Source: CAYRJD01 sp964424585
GTDB lineage: Bacteria > Actinomycetota > Acidimicrobiia > Acidimicrobiales > Poriferisodalaceae
Assembly (NCBI GenBank): GCA_964424585.1
Contig: CAYRJD010000005.1
Location: forward strand, 1-41,606
DNA length: 41,606 nucleotides
Reading direction: 5' to 3'
Below are positions 1-7,677 of this stretch, one piece after another (within the stretch, counting starts at the first letter, position 1; every line of letters starts with the position of its first letter). The position numbers were made by a program, and so were the translations under genes. Below the pieces are notes generated by a model. That model was not told where the DNA came from, ran no database searches, and saw nothing but the letters and a program-made list of their open reading frames with translations.

Positions 1-753
1 ATCACGTTCAGCGACCCGGAGACGGATTGGGAGGGGCAGCCTGAGTGGAACGGCAACCCGAACGACAACCCCTGCGTGGACACGCCGGACGGGTTAGACC
101 GGGCGCATTGCGCGTATGTGATCAAGCACTACAACCCCTGGCTCATCAACAAAGACCGACACGACCACTGGAACACGCCCGAGCATCCGTTCCACGGTGA
201 TGTGATTTCGTCGTGGTGCGCGGTGATCGCCAGAGGCGCACCTGGCAATCGCACGGTGTTCGAGCCCGCCAACACCATCCTGTTCGTCGACAGCACCGGC
301 CAGGCGACGTGCATCGACGGCGACGACCACCACTCCGGCGGCCCAGGTGCTGAGGCGGGCACCCAGCCCACGCACCGCTATCACGGCGACGACGACTTCA
401 TCGACCAGCACGGCTCAACCATCAACGCGGGCATCACACGCGAAGTCGCTCAGGTCGCCGCGAACTCCCACACCCTGCGCGGACGACTCGGCGGCGCACC
501 AGGCACGCCCGGGCACCGACCCGATGAAGTCGTCGCTCAAGGCAGACACCGCAACGACGGCTCCGTCAACTACACCACACAAAACAGCCTCAACCTCACC
601 GGACGCCACGACCACAAGACCGTCATGTTCTGGGTGTGGGGGGAACGCGCCGCCGACACGGAGCCGTTGTGCGACGACGGCACGCAGCCGCCGTGTGAGC
701 AGGAGCCGACGTGCGAAGACGGTGGACAGGCTCTCACGCGAAGCGACTGCTGA
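1..753 (+). CDS. Unidentified Cys-containing protein, 3' part only
   Basis: Frame 1 is open from the first base of the window to a TGA at 751-753, so the gene begins upstream and at least 250 codons are visible. I do not recognise the family. The sequence is rich in His, Asp, Gly and Thr and poor in long hydrophobic stretches, with scattered Cys pairs. The last 40 residues contain a Cys/Glu/Asp-rich segment (LCDDGTQPPCEQEPTCEDGG), which looks like an exported or extracellular domain tail rather than a cytosolic enzyme. A GTG at 76 could be read as a start, but the frame continues upstream without a stop, so I treat this as partial. It is followed by gpmA, which has its own promoter. The frame is convincing; the function is unknown. 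Confidence 0.6.
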   Translation: MTFSDPETDWEGQPEWNGNPNDNPCVDTPDGLDRAHCAYVIKHYNPWLINKDRHDHWNTPEHPFHGDVISSWCAVIARGAPGNRTVFEPANTILFVDSTGQATCIDGDDHHSGGPGAEAGTQPTHRYHGDDDFIDQHGSTINAGITREVAQVAANSHTLRGRLGGAPGTPGHRPDEVVAQGRHRNDGSVNYTTQNSLNLTGRHDHKTVMFWVWGERAADTEPLCDDGTQPPCEQEPTCEDGGQALTRSDC

Positions 754-807
754 TTGGCAGATGCGGATGCGCGACCAGATGCGGCGCCGCTAGCACCAAG
801 TGACGGC

Positions 808-813
808 TAGGTT
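808..813 (+). promoter_or_regulatory. -10 hexamer TAGGTT for leaderless gpmA
   Basis: TAGGTT fits the actinobacterial -10 consensus TANNNT and ends 8 nt before the gpmA ATG. That places the transcription start at or next to the start codon. No Shine-Dalgarno sequence lies in between. Confidence 0.5.
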
Positions 814-821
814 CGGCGGCT

Positions 822-1544
822 ATGGCCGAACCGGGCAACGCCAACCTGGTGCTTCTGCGCCACGGCGAGAGCACCTGGAACAACGAGAACCGGTTCACCG
901 GCTGGCACGACGTTCCGCTCAGCGCGAAGGGCGAAGCCGAAGCCCGCGCTGCGGGTGAGTTGATGGCGCGCGCAGGCGTCGCGCCCAGCGTCGTGCACAC
1001 GTCGCTGCTCACCCGCGCCATCGCGACGGCCGACATCGCGCTGCGGGTGATGGGTCGCTCGTGGATTCCCGTCCGACGCAGCTGGCGGCTCAACGAGCGC
1101 CACTACGGCGGGCTCACCGGGCTGAACAAGGCCGAGATGGCAGCCACCCACGGCGACGAGCAAGTGCACATCTGGCGACGCAGCTACGACGTGCGACCAC
1201 CAGCGATGAACCCCGACAGCCAGTTCAACCCAAACACCGACGAGCGCTACGCCGATCTATCGCCGAGCGACATACCAAACACCGAGTGCCTGGCAGACGT
1301 CGTGGCTCGGATGCTGCCGTACTTTCACGACCACATCGCGGCCGACCTCGCCGCAGGCCACGTCGTGCTGGTCGCCGCGCACGGCAACAGCTTGCGCGCG
1401 CTCGTCAAGCACCTCGACCAGATCAACGACGCCGACATCATGGCGCTCAACATTCCCACCGGCGTTCCGATGTGCTACCGGCTCGACTCCTCGTTCGCGC
1501 CGACCGAGCAGATCGCGCCAGCCGATCGCTACCTGACCAACTAG
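822..1544 (+). CDS. gpmA: 2,3-bisphosphoglycerate-dependent phosphoglycerate mutase
   Basis: Cytosolic glycolytic enzyme interconverting 3- and 2-phosphoglycerate through a phosphohistidine. The 240 residues match the usual length of the dPGM family. The N-terminal LVLLRHGES motif gives the phospho-acceptor His14. The conserved FTGWHDVPL, ERHYGGLTGLNK and IPTGVP segments are present, and the second catalytic His lies in AAHGNS at about residue 187. The start is the ATG at 822, preceded by TAGGTT at leaderless spacing. The gene converges on glnB; the two stop codons are embedded in one palindrome that probably terminates both. Family assignment is secure. Confidence 0.96.
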   Translation: MAEPGNANLVLLRHGESTWNNENRFTGWHDVPLSAKGEAEARAAGELMARAGVAPSVVHTSLLTRAIATADIALRVMGRSWIPVRRSWRLNERHYGGLTGLNKAEMAATHGDEQVHIWRRSYDVRPPAMNPDSQFNPNTDERYADLSPSDIPNTECLADVVARMLPYFHDHIAADLAAGHVVLVAAHGNSLRALVKHLDQINDADIMALNIPTGVPMCYRLDSSFAPTEQIAPADRYLTN

Positions 1545-1562
1545 CTGGCCGTCGGCCAGCTA
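1542..1562. terminator. Palindrome joining the gpmA and glnB stop codons, probable bidirectional terminator
   Basis: TAGCTGGCC, a GTC loop, then GGCCAGCTA: a perfect 9-bp stem with a 3-nt loop. The TAG of gpmA is the first three bases on the plus strand and the TAG of glnB is the first three on the minus strand. There is no T tract, so termination by the classic intrinsic mechanism is inferred only. Confidence 0.5.
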
Positions 1563-1901
1563 CAGCGCGTCGGCGCCGCGCTCGCCCGTTCTGATGCGCA
1601 CCACCGAGCCGACGTCGGTGACCCAAACCTTGCCGTCGCCGATGCGACCGGTGTGCGCGGTCTCGACGATGCAGTCGATGACCGCGTCGACTCGCTCGGC
1701 GGGCACCAGCACCTCGATGCGCAGCTTCGGCACGAAGTCGACCTGATACTCGGTGCCGCGGTAGGTCTCGGTGTGACCGCCCTGCCGTCCAAAGCCGCGC
1801 ACCTCCGACGCGGTGAGCCCCGTGACGTCGAGCTCGCGCAGCGCTTCGACCACCGCTTCGACTCGGTGCGGCTTGATGACGGCGGTGACGAGACGGACCA
1901 C
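1560..1901 (-). CDS. glnB: PII nitrogen-regulatory signal protein
   Basis: Small trimeric sensor of ATP/ADP and 2-oxoglutarate that controls nitrogen assimilation through partner proteins. The 113 residues match the family length of 112. The T-loop reads GRQGGHTETYRGTEYQVDF, with the modifiable tyrosine (Tyr51 in E. coli numbering) at Tyr52. The C-terminal signature TGRIGDGKVWV and the RTGERG end are intact. The start is GTG at 1901, with TAGCGT (1910-1915, minus strand) 8 nt upstream. There is no ammonium transporter (amt) or glnD beside it, so this is an orphan copy or a relocated glnB/glnK. I cannot tell GlnB from GlnK by sequence alone. Confidence 0.92.
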   Translation of the reverse strand: MVRLVTAVIKPHRVEAVVEALRELDVTGLTASEVRGFGRQGGHTETYRGTEYQVDFVPKLRIEVLVPAERVDAVIDCIVETAHTGRIGDGKVWVTDVGSVVRIRTGERGADAL

Positions 1902-1909
1902 GGAAGGTG

Positions 1910-1915
1910 ACGCTA
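1910..1915 (-). promoter_or_regulatory. -10 hexamer TAGCGT for leaderless glnB
   Basis: Read on the minus strand, TAGCGT ends 8 nt before the GTG start of glnB and no ribosome-binding site lies between them. Confidence 0.45.
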
Positions 1916-1974
1916 CCGACCTCGCCGCGCGCCGCTTCGCGCGAGCCGATTAGCGCGACGGGCTCGCGCGCCGC

Positions 1975-1980
1975 TAATGT
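1975..1980 (+). promoter_or_regulatory. -10 hexamer TAATGT for the cNMP-binding gene
   Basis: TAATGT ends 7 nt before the ATG at 1988, which supports that ATG over the upstream in-frame GTG at 1907. TTAGCG at 1950-1955, with an 18-nt gap to TAATGT, could be a weak -35. Confidence 0.45.
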
Positions 1981-1987
1981 GAAGCCC

Positions 1988-2422
1988 ATGGTTGACATGA
2001 GTGAGCGCGTCGAGTTCCTCCGACAGGTTGATCTCTTCAGCGACTGCAGCAAGAGCGAGCTTCGCAAGATTGCGCGGATGGCCGAACCGCTTGAGTTCAA
2101 AGCCGACACGCAACTACTTGAGGAAGGCGCGAGCGGTCACCGAGCCCGCGAGGCGTTCGTGATCGTGAAGGGCACGGCCATCGTCCGGCGCAACGGACGC
2201 AAGGTGGCGGAAGTTGGCCCAGGACAAGCCGTCGGCGAGATGGCGCTCTACGACGACGGGCCCCGCACGGCAACCGTCGTCGCGGGCACCGACGTCACGG
2301 CGCTGGTGCTTCAAGCTCGACAGCTCAAGGGCATCGTCGATGAGATGCCCCCGGTCGCGAACAAGATGCTCGAGTCGCTGGCGCGCCGACTGCGAGAGTC
2401 AAACCGCAAGCTCTACGGCTGA
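1988..2422 (+). CDS. Cyclic nucleotide-binding domain protein (CAP_ED)
   Basis: A 144-residue stand-alone cNMP-binding domain. It opens with FLRQVDLFSDCSKSEL, the usual entry helix of the fold. The phosphate-binding cassette reads VGEMALYDDGPRTATV, with the Glu and Arg that contact the cyclic phosphate and ribose. No DNA-binding helix-turn-helix follows, so it is not a full CRP-type regulator; it may act as a sensor or partner subunit. An in-frame GTG at 1907 would add 27 low-complexity residues. I chose the ATG at 1988 because of the TAATGT hexamer 7 nt before it and because the domain begins there. The EtfD-like gene begins 88 nt downstream on the same strand, so co-transcription is possible. 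Confidence 0.85.
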   Translation: MVDMSERVEFLRQVDLFSDCSKSELRKIARMAEPLEFKADTQLLEEGASGHRAREAFVIVKGTAIVRRNGRKVAEVGPGQAVGEMALYDDGPRTATVVAGTDVTALVLQARQLKGIVDEMPPVANKMLESLARRLRESNRKLYG

Positions 2423-2510
2423 ACGTCCGCAAGCGGCCGACGTCGACGCTCGCGCCGGCGACGACCACACGAAGGACCAGTCGGAGACGCAAGCGAAGGG
2501 TCGAGCCACG

Positions 2511-4715
2511 ATGAACCAACGCGTCCGGCCTCACCACCTGGTGCTCGCGATCGGCATCGCGTTCGCCGCGGTGACCGCCGCCTCAGGCGTCGCCGCGTCG
2601 GTGTTCAAGTTTCACGAACCCGACGACGCGGTCGCCTACCGCGAGGTCTTCGGCAACGTTCCGGACGCGATCAAGTTCACCTTCTACGCGCTCACCTGCG
2701 GGCTCATCGTCTTCGGCGCGTACGCGTTCGCGCAGCGCACCCGCAACTGGCAGCGCGGCGCACCCGACGCGCGCGCCACCAGCCGCTCCAACGCCAAGCA
2801 CCGCCTGCGCGACTACCGCGCCGGCGTGCTGATGCAAACGCTGCTGCGCGACCCAGCCGCCGGCGCGATGCACGCGCTCCTCTACTACGGCTTCCTGGTG
2901 CTGCTAGCGGTGACCACGACGCTGGAAGTCAACCACCAGTTACCGAGCGGCGCGAAGTTTCTCATCGGGCCGTCGTACCAGGCGTTCAGCTTGGTCGGCG
3001 ACGCCGCCGGGGTCATCTTCACCGTCGGCGTGGTGTGGGCGATCGTGCGGCGATACGTGCAGCGTCCGTACCGCATTCGCATCAAGTCGCGCCCCGAGCA
3101 CGCGTTCATCTTGTTCGTGCTGGCAGCGCTCGGCGTGACCGGCTTCTTCGCGGAAGCCCTGCGCATCGCGCTCGTCGGGCGTCCCACGTTCGAGCAGTGG
3201 TCGTTCGTCGGCTACCCGCTGTCTGCGCTGTTCGCCGACACGAGCGCGGTCGCTGGCTGGCATCAGGTGCTGTGGGTCGCGCACGTGGCTGCGTTCATGG
3301 CGTTTCTGCTCGCGCTGCCGGTCACGATGCTGCGGCACATGTTCACCAGCCCGCTCAACATGTACCTGCGCGACCGCGAACGACCCAAGGGCGCGATGCG
3401 CGCGGTGCCCGATCTGATGGAAGCCGAAGACATCGAGACGATCGGCGCGGCGGCCATCGAAGACTTCACCTGGAAGCAGCTGCTCGACACCGACGCCTGC
3501 ACGATGTGCGGACGCTGCACGTCGGTGTGCCCCGCGCACGCCACCGGCAAGCCGCTCGACCCGCGCGAGATCGTGCTCAAGGTCGGCGAGGTGATGGCGG
3601 CCACCGGCACCCACGGCGCGGTCAGCCCACCCATCGGCGTCGACGTCGAAATCCAGGTGTCGGCCAACGCGGTCACGCAGCGGGTCAGCGCCGACGAGCT
3701 GTGGAGCTGCACGTCGTGTCGAGCGTGCGACGAGATCTGCCCGGTCAACATCGAGATCCTCGACAAGATCCTCGACATGCGTCGCTACCTGACGCTGATG
3801 GAGAGCGAGTTCCCCACCGAACTGGGCGGCGCCTTCCGCGGAATGGAAAACAACGCCAACCCGTGGAACCTCGACAACTCCGACCGCGGCGACTGGACGG
3901 CCGATCTCGACGACGACGTCCCGGTCGTCGACGGCTCAGAGCCGTTGAGCCACGAGTACCTCTACTGGGTCGGCTGCGCCGGCTCGTTCGACGACAAAAA
4001 CCGGCGAGTGTCGGTGGCCACCGCTTCGCTGCTGCGCCGCGCCGGCGTCGACTTCGCCATCTTGGGGCCAGCCGAGATGTGCACCGGCGACTCGGCTCGA
4101 CGCGCCGGCAACGAGTACCTCTTCCAGATGCTCGCCGCGCAAAACATCGAGACGCTGAACGAGATGGGCGTCACCAAGATCGTCACCGCCTGCCCGCATT
4201 GTTTCAACACGCTCGCCAACGAATACCCCCAATACGGCGGCAACTGGGAAGTCATCCACCACGCCCAACTGCTTGAGCAGCTCGTCGCCGACGGCAGGCT
4301 CAACTTGACGCACGCCAAACTCGAAGAGCGCGTCGTCTACCACGACTCGTGCTACTTGGGCCGCCACAACGACATCTACCTCGCGCCGCGCAACGTCATC
4401 GGTCAGCTCGGCGGTGTCGAAGTCGTCGAAGCGCCGCGCAACGGCAACCGGGCGATGTGCTGCGGCGCGGGCGGGGCACGCATGTGGATGGAAGAGACGC
4501 TCGGCACCAAAGTCAACGACGAACGTTCCGCTGAGCTGCTAGGCACCGGCGCGGACCGCATCGCGACGGCTTGCCCGTTCTGTTACATCATGATCGACGA
4601 CGGCGTGAAAGGGCACGGCGTCGACGATGACCAGGTCAAGGTTGCCGACATCTCGATTCACATCGCGGACGCGCTGGCCGCCGGGGAGGCACAGTCAGCC
4701 AGCACTGGCAGCTAG
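2511..4715 (+). CDS. EtfD-like membrane Fe-S oxidoreductase (Hdr/CCG family)
   Basis: A 734-residue membrane electron-transfer protein. Residues 1 to about 280 hold several hydrophobic helices of the NarI/HdrE type. Two ferredoxin motifs follow: CTMCGRCTSVCP at about 330 and CTSCRACDEICP at about 400. The C-terminal half carries two CCG (cysteine-rich) domains, ending in ACPHC and in MCCGAGGARMW with ACPFC, which in the family bind an unusual 4Fe-4S cluster. Actinobacterial relatives (mycobacterial EtfD) pass electrons from electron-transfer flavoprotein of fatty-acid oxidation to the quinone pool; that role is inferred here. The start is the ATG at 2511 with GAAGGG 11 nt upstream; longer in-frame extension is hydrophilic low complexity. 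No etfAB lies in the window. Heterodisulfide-reductase-like or glycolate/lactate oxidation partners are alternatives. Confidence 0.85.
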   Translation: MNQRVRPHHLVLAIGIAFAAVTAASGVAASVFKFHEPDDAVAYREVFGNVPDAIKFTFYALTCGLIVFGAYAFAQRTRNWQRGAPDARATSRSNAKHRLRDYRAGVLMQTLLRDPAAGAMHALLYYGFLVLLAVTTTLEVNHQLPSGAKFLIGPSYQAFSLVGDAAGVIFTVGVVWAIVRRYVQRPYRIRIKSRPEHAFILFVLAALGVTGFFAEALRIALVGRPTFEQWSFVGYPLSALFADTSAVAGWHQVLWVAHVAAFMAFLLALPVTMLRHMFTSPLNMYLRDRERPKGAMRAVPDLMEAEDIETIGAAAIEDFTWKQLLDTDACTMCGRCTSVCPAHATGKPLDPREIVLKVGEVMAATGTHGAVSPPIGVDVEIQVSANAVTQRVSADELWSCTSCRACDEICPVNIEILDKILDMRRYLTLMESEFPTELGGAFRGMENNANPWNLDNSDRGDWTADLDDDVPVVDGSEPLSHEYLYWVGCAGSFDDKNRRVSVATASLLRRAGVDFAILGPAEMCTGDSARRAGNEYLFQMLAAQNIETLNEMGVTKIVTACPHCFNTLANEYPQYGGNWEVIHHAQLLEQLVADGRLNLTHAKLEERVVYHDSCYLGRHNDIYLAPRNVIGQLGGVEVVEAPRNGNRAMCCGAGGARMWMEETLGTKVNDERSAELLGTGADRIATACPFCYIMIDDGVKGHGVDDDQVKVADISIHIADALAAGEAQSASTGS

Positions 4716-4738
4716 CCCAGTCAGCTAGCACAGTCAGC
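4713..4738 (+). repeat. 13-bp tandem repeat at the etfD/dcd junction
   Basis: Two adjacent 13-bp units, TAGCCCAGTCAGC and TAGCACAGTCAGC, begin at the stop of the EtfD-like gene and run into the 3' end of dcd. A related unit is visible just upstream inside the coding 3' end (ACAGTCAGCCAGC). The same unit recurs at 5442-5493. Confidence 0.6.
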
Positions 4739-5313
4739 TAGAGCAGCGGCTGGCTGTAGTTGTCGAAGTAGCGGCTGGGGGTTGGCCCGCGCTGGCCCAG
4801 GTACTTTGAGCTGAGCTGGCTAGAGCCGTACGGCGCATCGGCCGGCGTGGTCATCGTCATGAAGCTGATCTGGCCGACCCACATTCCGGCGTACAGCTTG
4901 ATCGGCAAGCTCGCCACGTTCGACAGCTCGAGGGTGAGGTAGCCCTCAAAGCCAGGGTCGACAAACCCTGCGGTCGTGTGAATGAGCAGCCCCAGCCGGC
5001 CGAGCGAACTCTTGCCGTCGATGCGACCAACCAGGTCATCGGGCAGGCCCACTCGTTCGAGCGTCGAGCCGAGCGCGAACTCGCCAGGGTGCAAGATGAA
5101 GTGCCCGTCGTCGCCGATGGAGACCTCCTCGGTTAGTGCCGTCTGGTCTTGTCTCGGATCGATGACGCTGGCGGTGTAGTTGCGGAAGACGCGGAACACG
5201 CTGTCGAGCCGCAGGTCGACCGACGACGGCTGCACCGCCGCGGCGCCGAGCGGATCGATCGTGATGTGCCCGGAGGCCAGGTGTTCACGGATGGTTCGAT
5301 CTGACAGGATCAC
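4738..5313 (-). CDS. dcd: dCTP deaminase, bifunctional type
   Basis: Trimeric enzyme of pyrimidine deoxynucleotide supply. The 191 residues contain ILSDRTIREHL at the start, VQPSSVDLRLD, DGKSSLGRLGLLIHTTAGF, VDPGFEGYLTLELSN with the catalytic Glu, and the C-terminal YGSSQLSSKYLGQRGPTPSR lid. The HTTAGFVDPGFEG form and the lid resemble the mycobacterial enzyme that converts dCTP directly to dUMP, so it is probably bifunctional deaminase/dUTPase. The start is GTG at 5313, 8 nt after TAGGTT on the minus strand; a GTG at 5334 would overlap that hexamer. It converges on the EtfD-like gene and diverges from tRNA-Gly. Confidence 0.93.
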   Translation of the reverse strand: MILSDRTIREHLASGHITIDPLGAAAVQPSSVDLRLDSVFRVFRNYTASVIDPRQDQTALTEEVSIGDDGHFILHPGEFALGSTLERVGLPDDLVGRIDGKSSLGRLGLLIHTTAGFVDPGFEGYLTLELSNVASLPIKLYAGMWVGQISFMTMTTPADAPYGSSQLSSKYLGQRGPTPSRYFDNYSQPLL

Positions 5314-5321
5314 GGCGAGCG

Positions 5322-5327
5322 AACCTA
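5322..5327 (-). promoter_or_regulatory. -10 hexamer TAGGTT for leaderless dcd
   Basis: On the minus strand TAGGTT ends 8 nt before the GTG at 5313. The hexamer and spacing are identical to those of gpmA. Confidence 0.5.
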
Positions 5328-5366
5328 ACGGCACTGGGTCGTTACCCTGACGCGCGCGCCACGCTC

Positions 5367-5437
5367 GCGGGTGTAGTTCAATGGCAGAACCTCAGCTTCC
5401 CAAGCTGATAGTGGGGGTTCGATTCCCCTCACCCGCT
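5367..5437 (+). tRNA. tRNA-Gly (anticodon CCC)
   Basis: 71 nt. Acceptor GCGGGTG pairs with CACCCGC and a T follows as discriminator base. The anticodon stem TCAGC/GCTGA encloses the loop TTCCCAA, giving anticodon CCC. The T arm is GGGGGTTCGATTCCCC. CCA is not encoded. TACCCT at 5343-5348 is a plausible -10 about 18 nt upstream. Confidence 0.95.
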
Positions 5438-5441
5438 CACC

Positions 5442-5493
5442 TAGCCCGATCAGCTAGCCCAGTCAACCAGCCCAGTCAGCTAGTCCGGTCAAC
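5442..5493 (+). repeat. Four 13-bp tandem repeats after tRNA-Gly
   Basis: Units are TAGCCCGATCAGC, TAGCCCAGTCAAC, CAGCCCAGTCAGC and TAGTCCGGTCAAC, exactly 13 bp each and head to tail. They belong to the same family as the pair at 4713-4738. The array fills most of the gap between the tRNA and the small membrane gene. Confidence 0.7.
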
Positions 5494-5501
5494 TGGGCGT
5501 C

Positions 5502-5708
5502 TCACGACAGCAGCGTCGCGAGTCCCCAGAAGGCGACCACCAGCCCGATCAGCGTGAACGGCACGGTGCGACGCCACGGCGCGCGGCTCAGCTCGCCGGC
5601 TCTGCGCGGGTTCGCTCGCGGCCGCATCATCGCCGCGACGTTGCCAGCGGCCATCGCTGCGCCGAACGCCAGCAGCAGCCACGCCAAAATGTCGGGGCCA
5701 AGAAACAC
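5502..5708 (-). CDS. Small two-helix membrane protein
   Basis: 68 residues with two clear hydrophobic segments, DILAWLLLAFGAAMAAGNVAAMM near the N-terminus and TVPFTLIGLVVAFWGLATLLS at the very C-terminus. A basic loop (RPRANPRR, PWRRT) joins them, so both ends probably face the same side of the membrane. The start is GTG at 5708, 15 nt after the dnaB stop, so it is the likely last gene of the rpsF-dnaB transcript. I do not recognise a family. The hydrophobic pattern is hard to produce by chance in an antisense shadow, which favours a real gene. Confidence 0.6.
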   Translation of the reverse strand: MFLGPDILAWLLLAFGAAMAAGNVAAMMRPRANPRRAGELSRAPWRRTVPFTLIGLVVAFWGLATLLS

Positions 5709-5723
5709 GGAGCTAGCTCGCCA

Positions 5724-7085
5724 TCACGTGCCGCCGTCGTACGGGCCGTCTGGCACCCCGGCGGGCGCGGCGTTGCCGAACGCGGTTGCCTCGCTCAGCC
5801 ACACCAGCTTCGCAGAACCCGTCGGCCCATTGCGGTGCTTGGCGACGTGAATCTCGGCGAGACCTTGGTCGGGCGAGTCGAGGTTGTAGACCTCGTCGCG
5901 ATACAAAAACATCACCACGTCGGCGTCTTGCTCGATGCTGCCTGACTCCCGGAGGTCGGACAGCATCGGGCGCTTGTCTGCCCGGTTCTCGAGGTTGCGT
6001 GACAGCTGCGACAACGCGAGCACCGGCGCCTTCAGCTCGCGCGCCAACACCTTCAAGCCCCTCGACATCTCCGCAACCTCGATCTGCCGGTTCTCCGCCT
6101 TGCCTGGCCCGCTCATCAGCTGCAGGTAGTCGACGACGACCAACCCCAAGTCGCCGGCGCGCGCCTGCAGCCGCCGAGCCTTCGCCCGCACCTCCGCGAC
6201 CGTGAGGTTGGGGTTGTCGTCGATCCACATCGGCGCGGCGCTCAGCGCTCCGAGCGCGTCGGTGACCTTGCGCCAGTCGCCGTCACGAACGTTGCCGGTC
6301 GCCAGGTTTTGCGCGTTGAGCCGCGTCTGCGACGCGACGAGCCTGGTGGTGAGCTCGAGGTGGTCCATCTCAAGAGAAAAGAACAGCACGGGCTTCTCTT
6401 CTCGCAGCGCGACGTTCGCCGCCATGCCCAGCGCCAACGCGGTCTTGCCCATCGACGGTCGAGCGCCCACGACGATCAAGTTCGACGGCTGCAGCCCGGC
6501 CAGCAGCTCGTCGACCTCGACGTAGCCGGTGCGCACGCCGGTGACGCGATCGGACTGGTTGTAGAGCACCTCCAGCCGGTCGAGAAACGTCGGCACCACT
6601 TCGTGCAGCGATTTCGTCGAATCGGCGATGCGACGTTCGGCGATCGCGAACACCTTCGCCTCGGCCTCGTCGATGACCGCCGCCACGTCGGACGGGTTGG
6701 CAAACCCCATCTGCTGAATCTCCGCGCCCACGCTCACCAGCTGACGCAGCAGCGCGGACTCTTCGACCATGCGCGCGTAGCCCTCGACGTGCGCCGTCGT
6801 CGGCGTGCTCGCCGCCAACATCAACAGCCGATCAGACCCGCCGGCGCGCTCTAGCGCGCCAGCCACCGTCAGCTCGTGCTCGACGGTGACCACGTCGATG
6901 TCGGCACCCTGGTTGTAGAGCGTGGCGATCGCGTCGAACACGTCGCCGTTGCCCGTGTGGTAGAAGTGCTCGCGCTGCAGGATCTCCACCGCTGGGCCGA
7001 TGGCGTCGCGCGACAAAAGCATCGCGCCGATGACCGACTCTTCGGCCGACAAGTTGTGGGGCTCGGTGCGTGTGACAGTGCTCAT
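5724..7085 (-). CDS. dnaB: Replicative DNA helicase DnaB
   Basis: Hexameric 5'-3' helicase that unwinds DNA at the fork. The 453 residues have the usual layout. The N-terminal domain starts PHNLSAEESVIGAMLLS. The RecA-like domain carries Walker A GARPSMGKTALALG, Walker B LGLVVVDYLQLMSG, and the motifs LSQLSRNLENRADKRPMLSDLRESG and IEQDADVVMFLYRDE. There is no intein in the ATPase motifs, unlike several actinobacterial dnaB genes. The start is the ATG at 7085; the frame stays open to 7304 but that extension is not DnaB-like. A DnaA-box-like TTATCCACG (7110-7118, minus strand) lies 24 nt upstream. Confidence 0.97.
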   Translation of the reverse strand: MSTVTRTEPHNLSAEESVIGAMLLSRDAIGPAVEILQREHFYHTGNGDVFDAIATLYNQGADIDVVTVEHELTVAGALERAGGSDRLLMLAASTPTTAHVEGYARMVEESALLRQLVSVGAEIQQMGFANPSDVAAVIDEAEAKVFAIAERRIADSTKSLHEVVPTFLDRLEVLYNQSDRVTGVRTGYVEVDELLAGLQPSNLIVVGARPSMGKTALALGMAANVALREEKPVLFFSLEMDHLELTTRLVASQTRLNAQNLATGNVRDGDWRKVTDALGALSAAPMWIDDNPNLTVAEVRAKARRLQARAGDLGLVVVDYLQLMSGPGKAENRQIEVAEMSRGLKVLARELKAPVLALSQLSRNLENRADKRPMLSDLRESGSIEQDADVVMFLYRDEVYNLDSPDQGLAEIHVAKHRNGPTGSAKLVWLSEATAFGNAAPAGVPDGPYDGGT

Positions 7086-7227
7086 GGCAACAATGCTGCG
7101 GCCAGCGGCCGTGGATAAGTGGTGGAAACCCGTAGAAAATGCGGGGAATTCGCTGGGGAAATCGTGAAGACGTTCACGGCACCAACTATGGCAACGGGGT
7201 GGGACATCGCCAGTGAGCCGGCCACGC

Positions 7228-7677
7228 TCAGTCTTCTCGCACCACCTCCACGGTGAACGCGAACTGCACTTCGGGATGGAGGTCGGCTCGCACCTCGTGC
7301 ACACCGAGCATGCGAATGGGTTCCGCGATGCTCAGTGCCTTGCGGTCGATCTGGCTGCCGGTCGCGACCTCGACCGCGTCGGCGATCTCGGCGACGGTGA
7401 CCGACCCGTAGAGCTGATCTTGGTCGCTCGCCCGCGCTGCGAGCGTGACGCTGGTGCCGCCGAGCTGGCGCGCCAACTCGTCGGCTTCCTCGCGAGCTCG
7501 GGTCTCGCGCGCCGTGCGCGCCTTCGCCATCGACTCGGCTTGCACGACCGCCTTGCCTGCGGCCCGCAGCGCCAGCCCGCGCGGAATAAGGCTGTTGCGC
7601 GCGAAGCCGTTGGCGACGTCGACCACCTCTCCCGCTGTGCCCACGCCCTCGACGTCGGCCCGCAACACAACCTTCAT
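7228..7677 (-). CDS. rplI: 50S ribosomal protein L9 (bL9)
   Basis: Structural protein of the large subunit near the L1 stalk. The 149 residues match family length. The N-terminal rRNA-binding domain has the signature GEVVDVANGFARNSLIPRGLA. A charged central helix (about 45-75) and a C-terminal domain (LYGSVTVAEIADAV) follow. The ATG overlaps the rpsR stop by 4 nt, indicating translational coupling. Confidence 0.97.
   Translation of the reverse strand: MKVVLRADVEGVGTAGEVVDVANGFARNSLIPRGLALRAAGKAVVQAESMAKARTARETRAREEADELARQLGGTSVTLAARASDQDQLYGSVTVAEIADAVEVATGSQIDRKALSIAEPIRMLGVHEVRADLHPEVQFAFTVEVVRED

Noticed and set aside
5724..7085. Intein in dnaB (or in gyrA)
   Set aside because: Both proteins have normal length and unbroken ATPase or catalytic motifs.
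7086..7304. N-terminal extension of DnaB
   Set aside because: The added 73 residues are Cys/Trp/Arg-rich and unlike DnaB, and they run into the 3' end of rplI. The family begins at ATG 7085.
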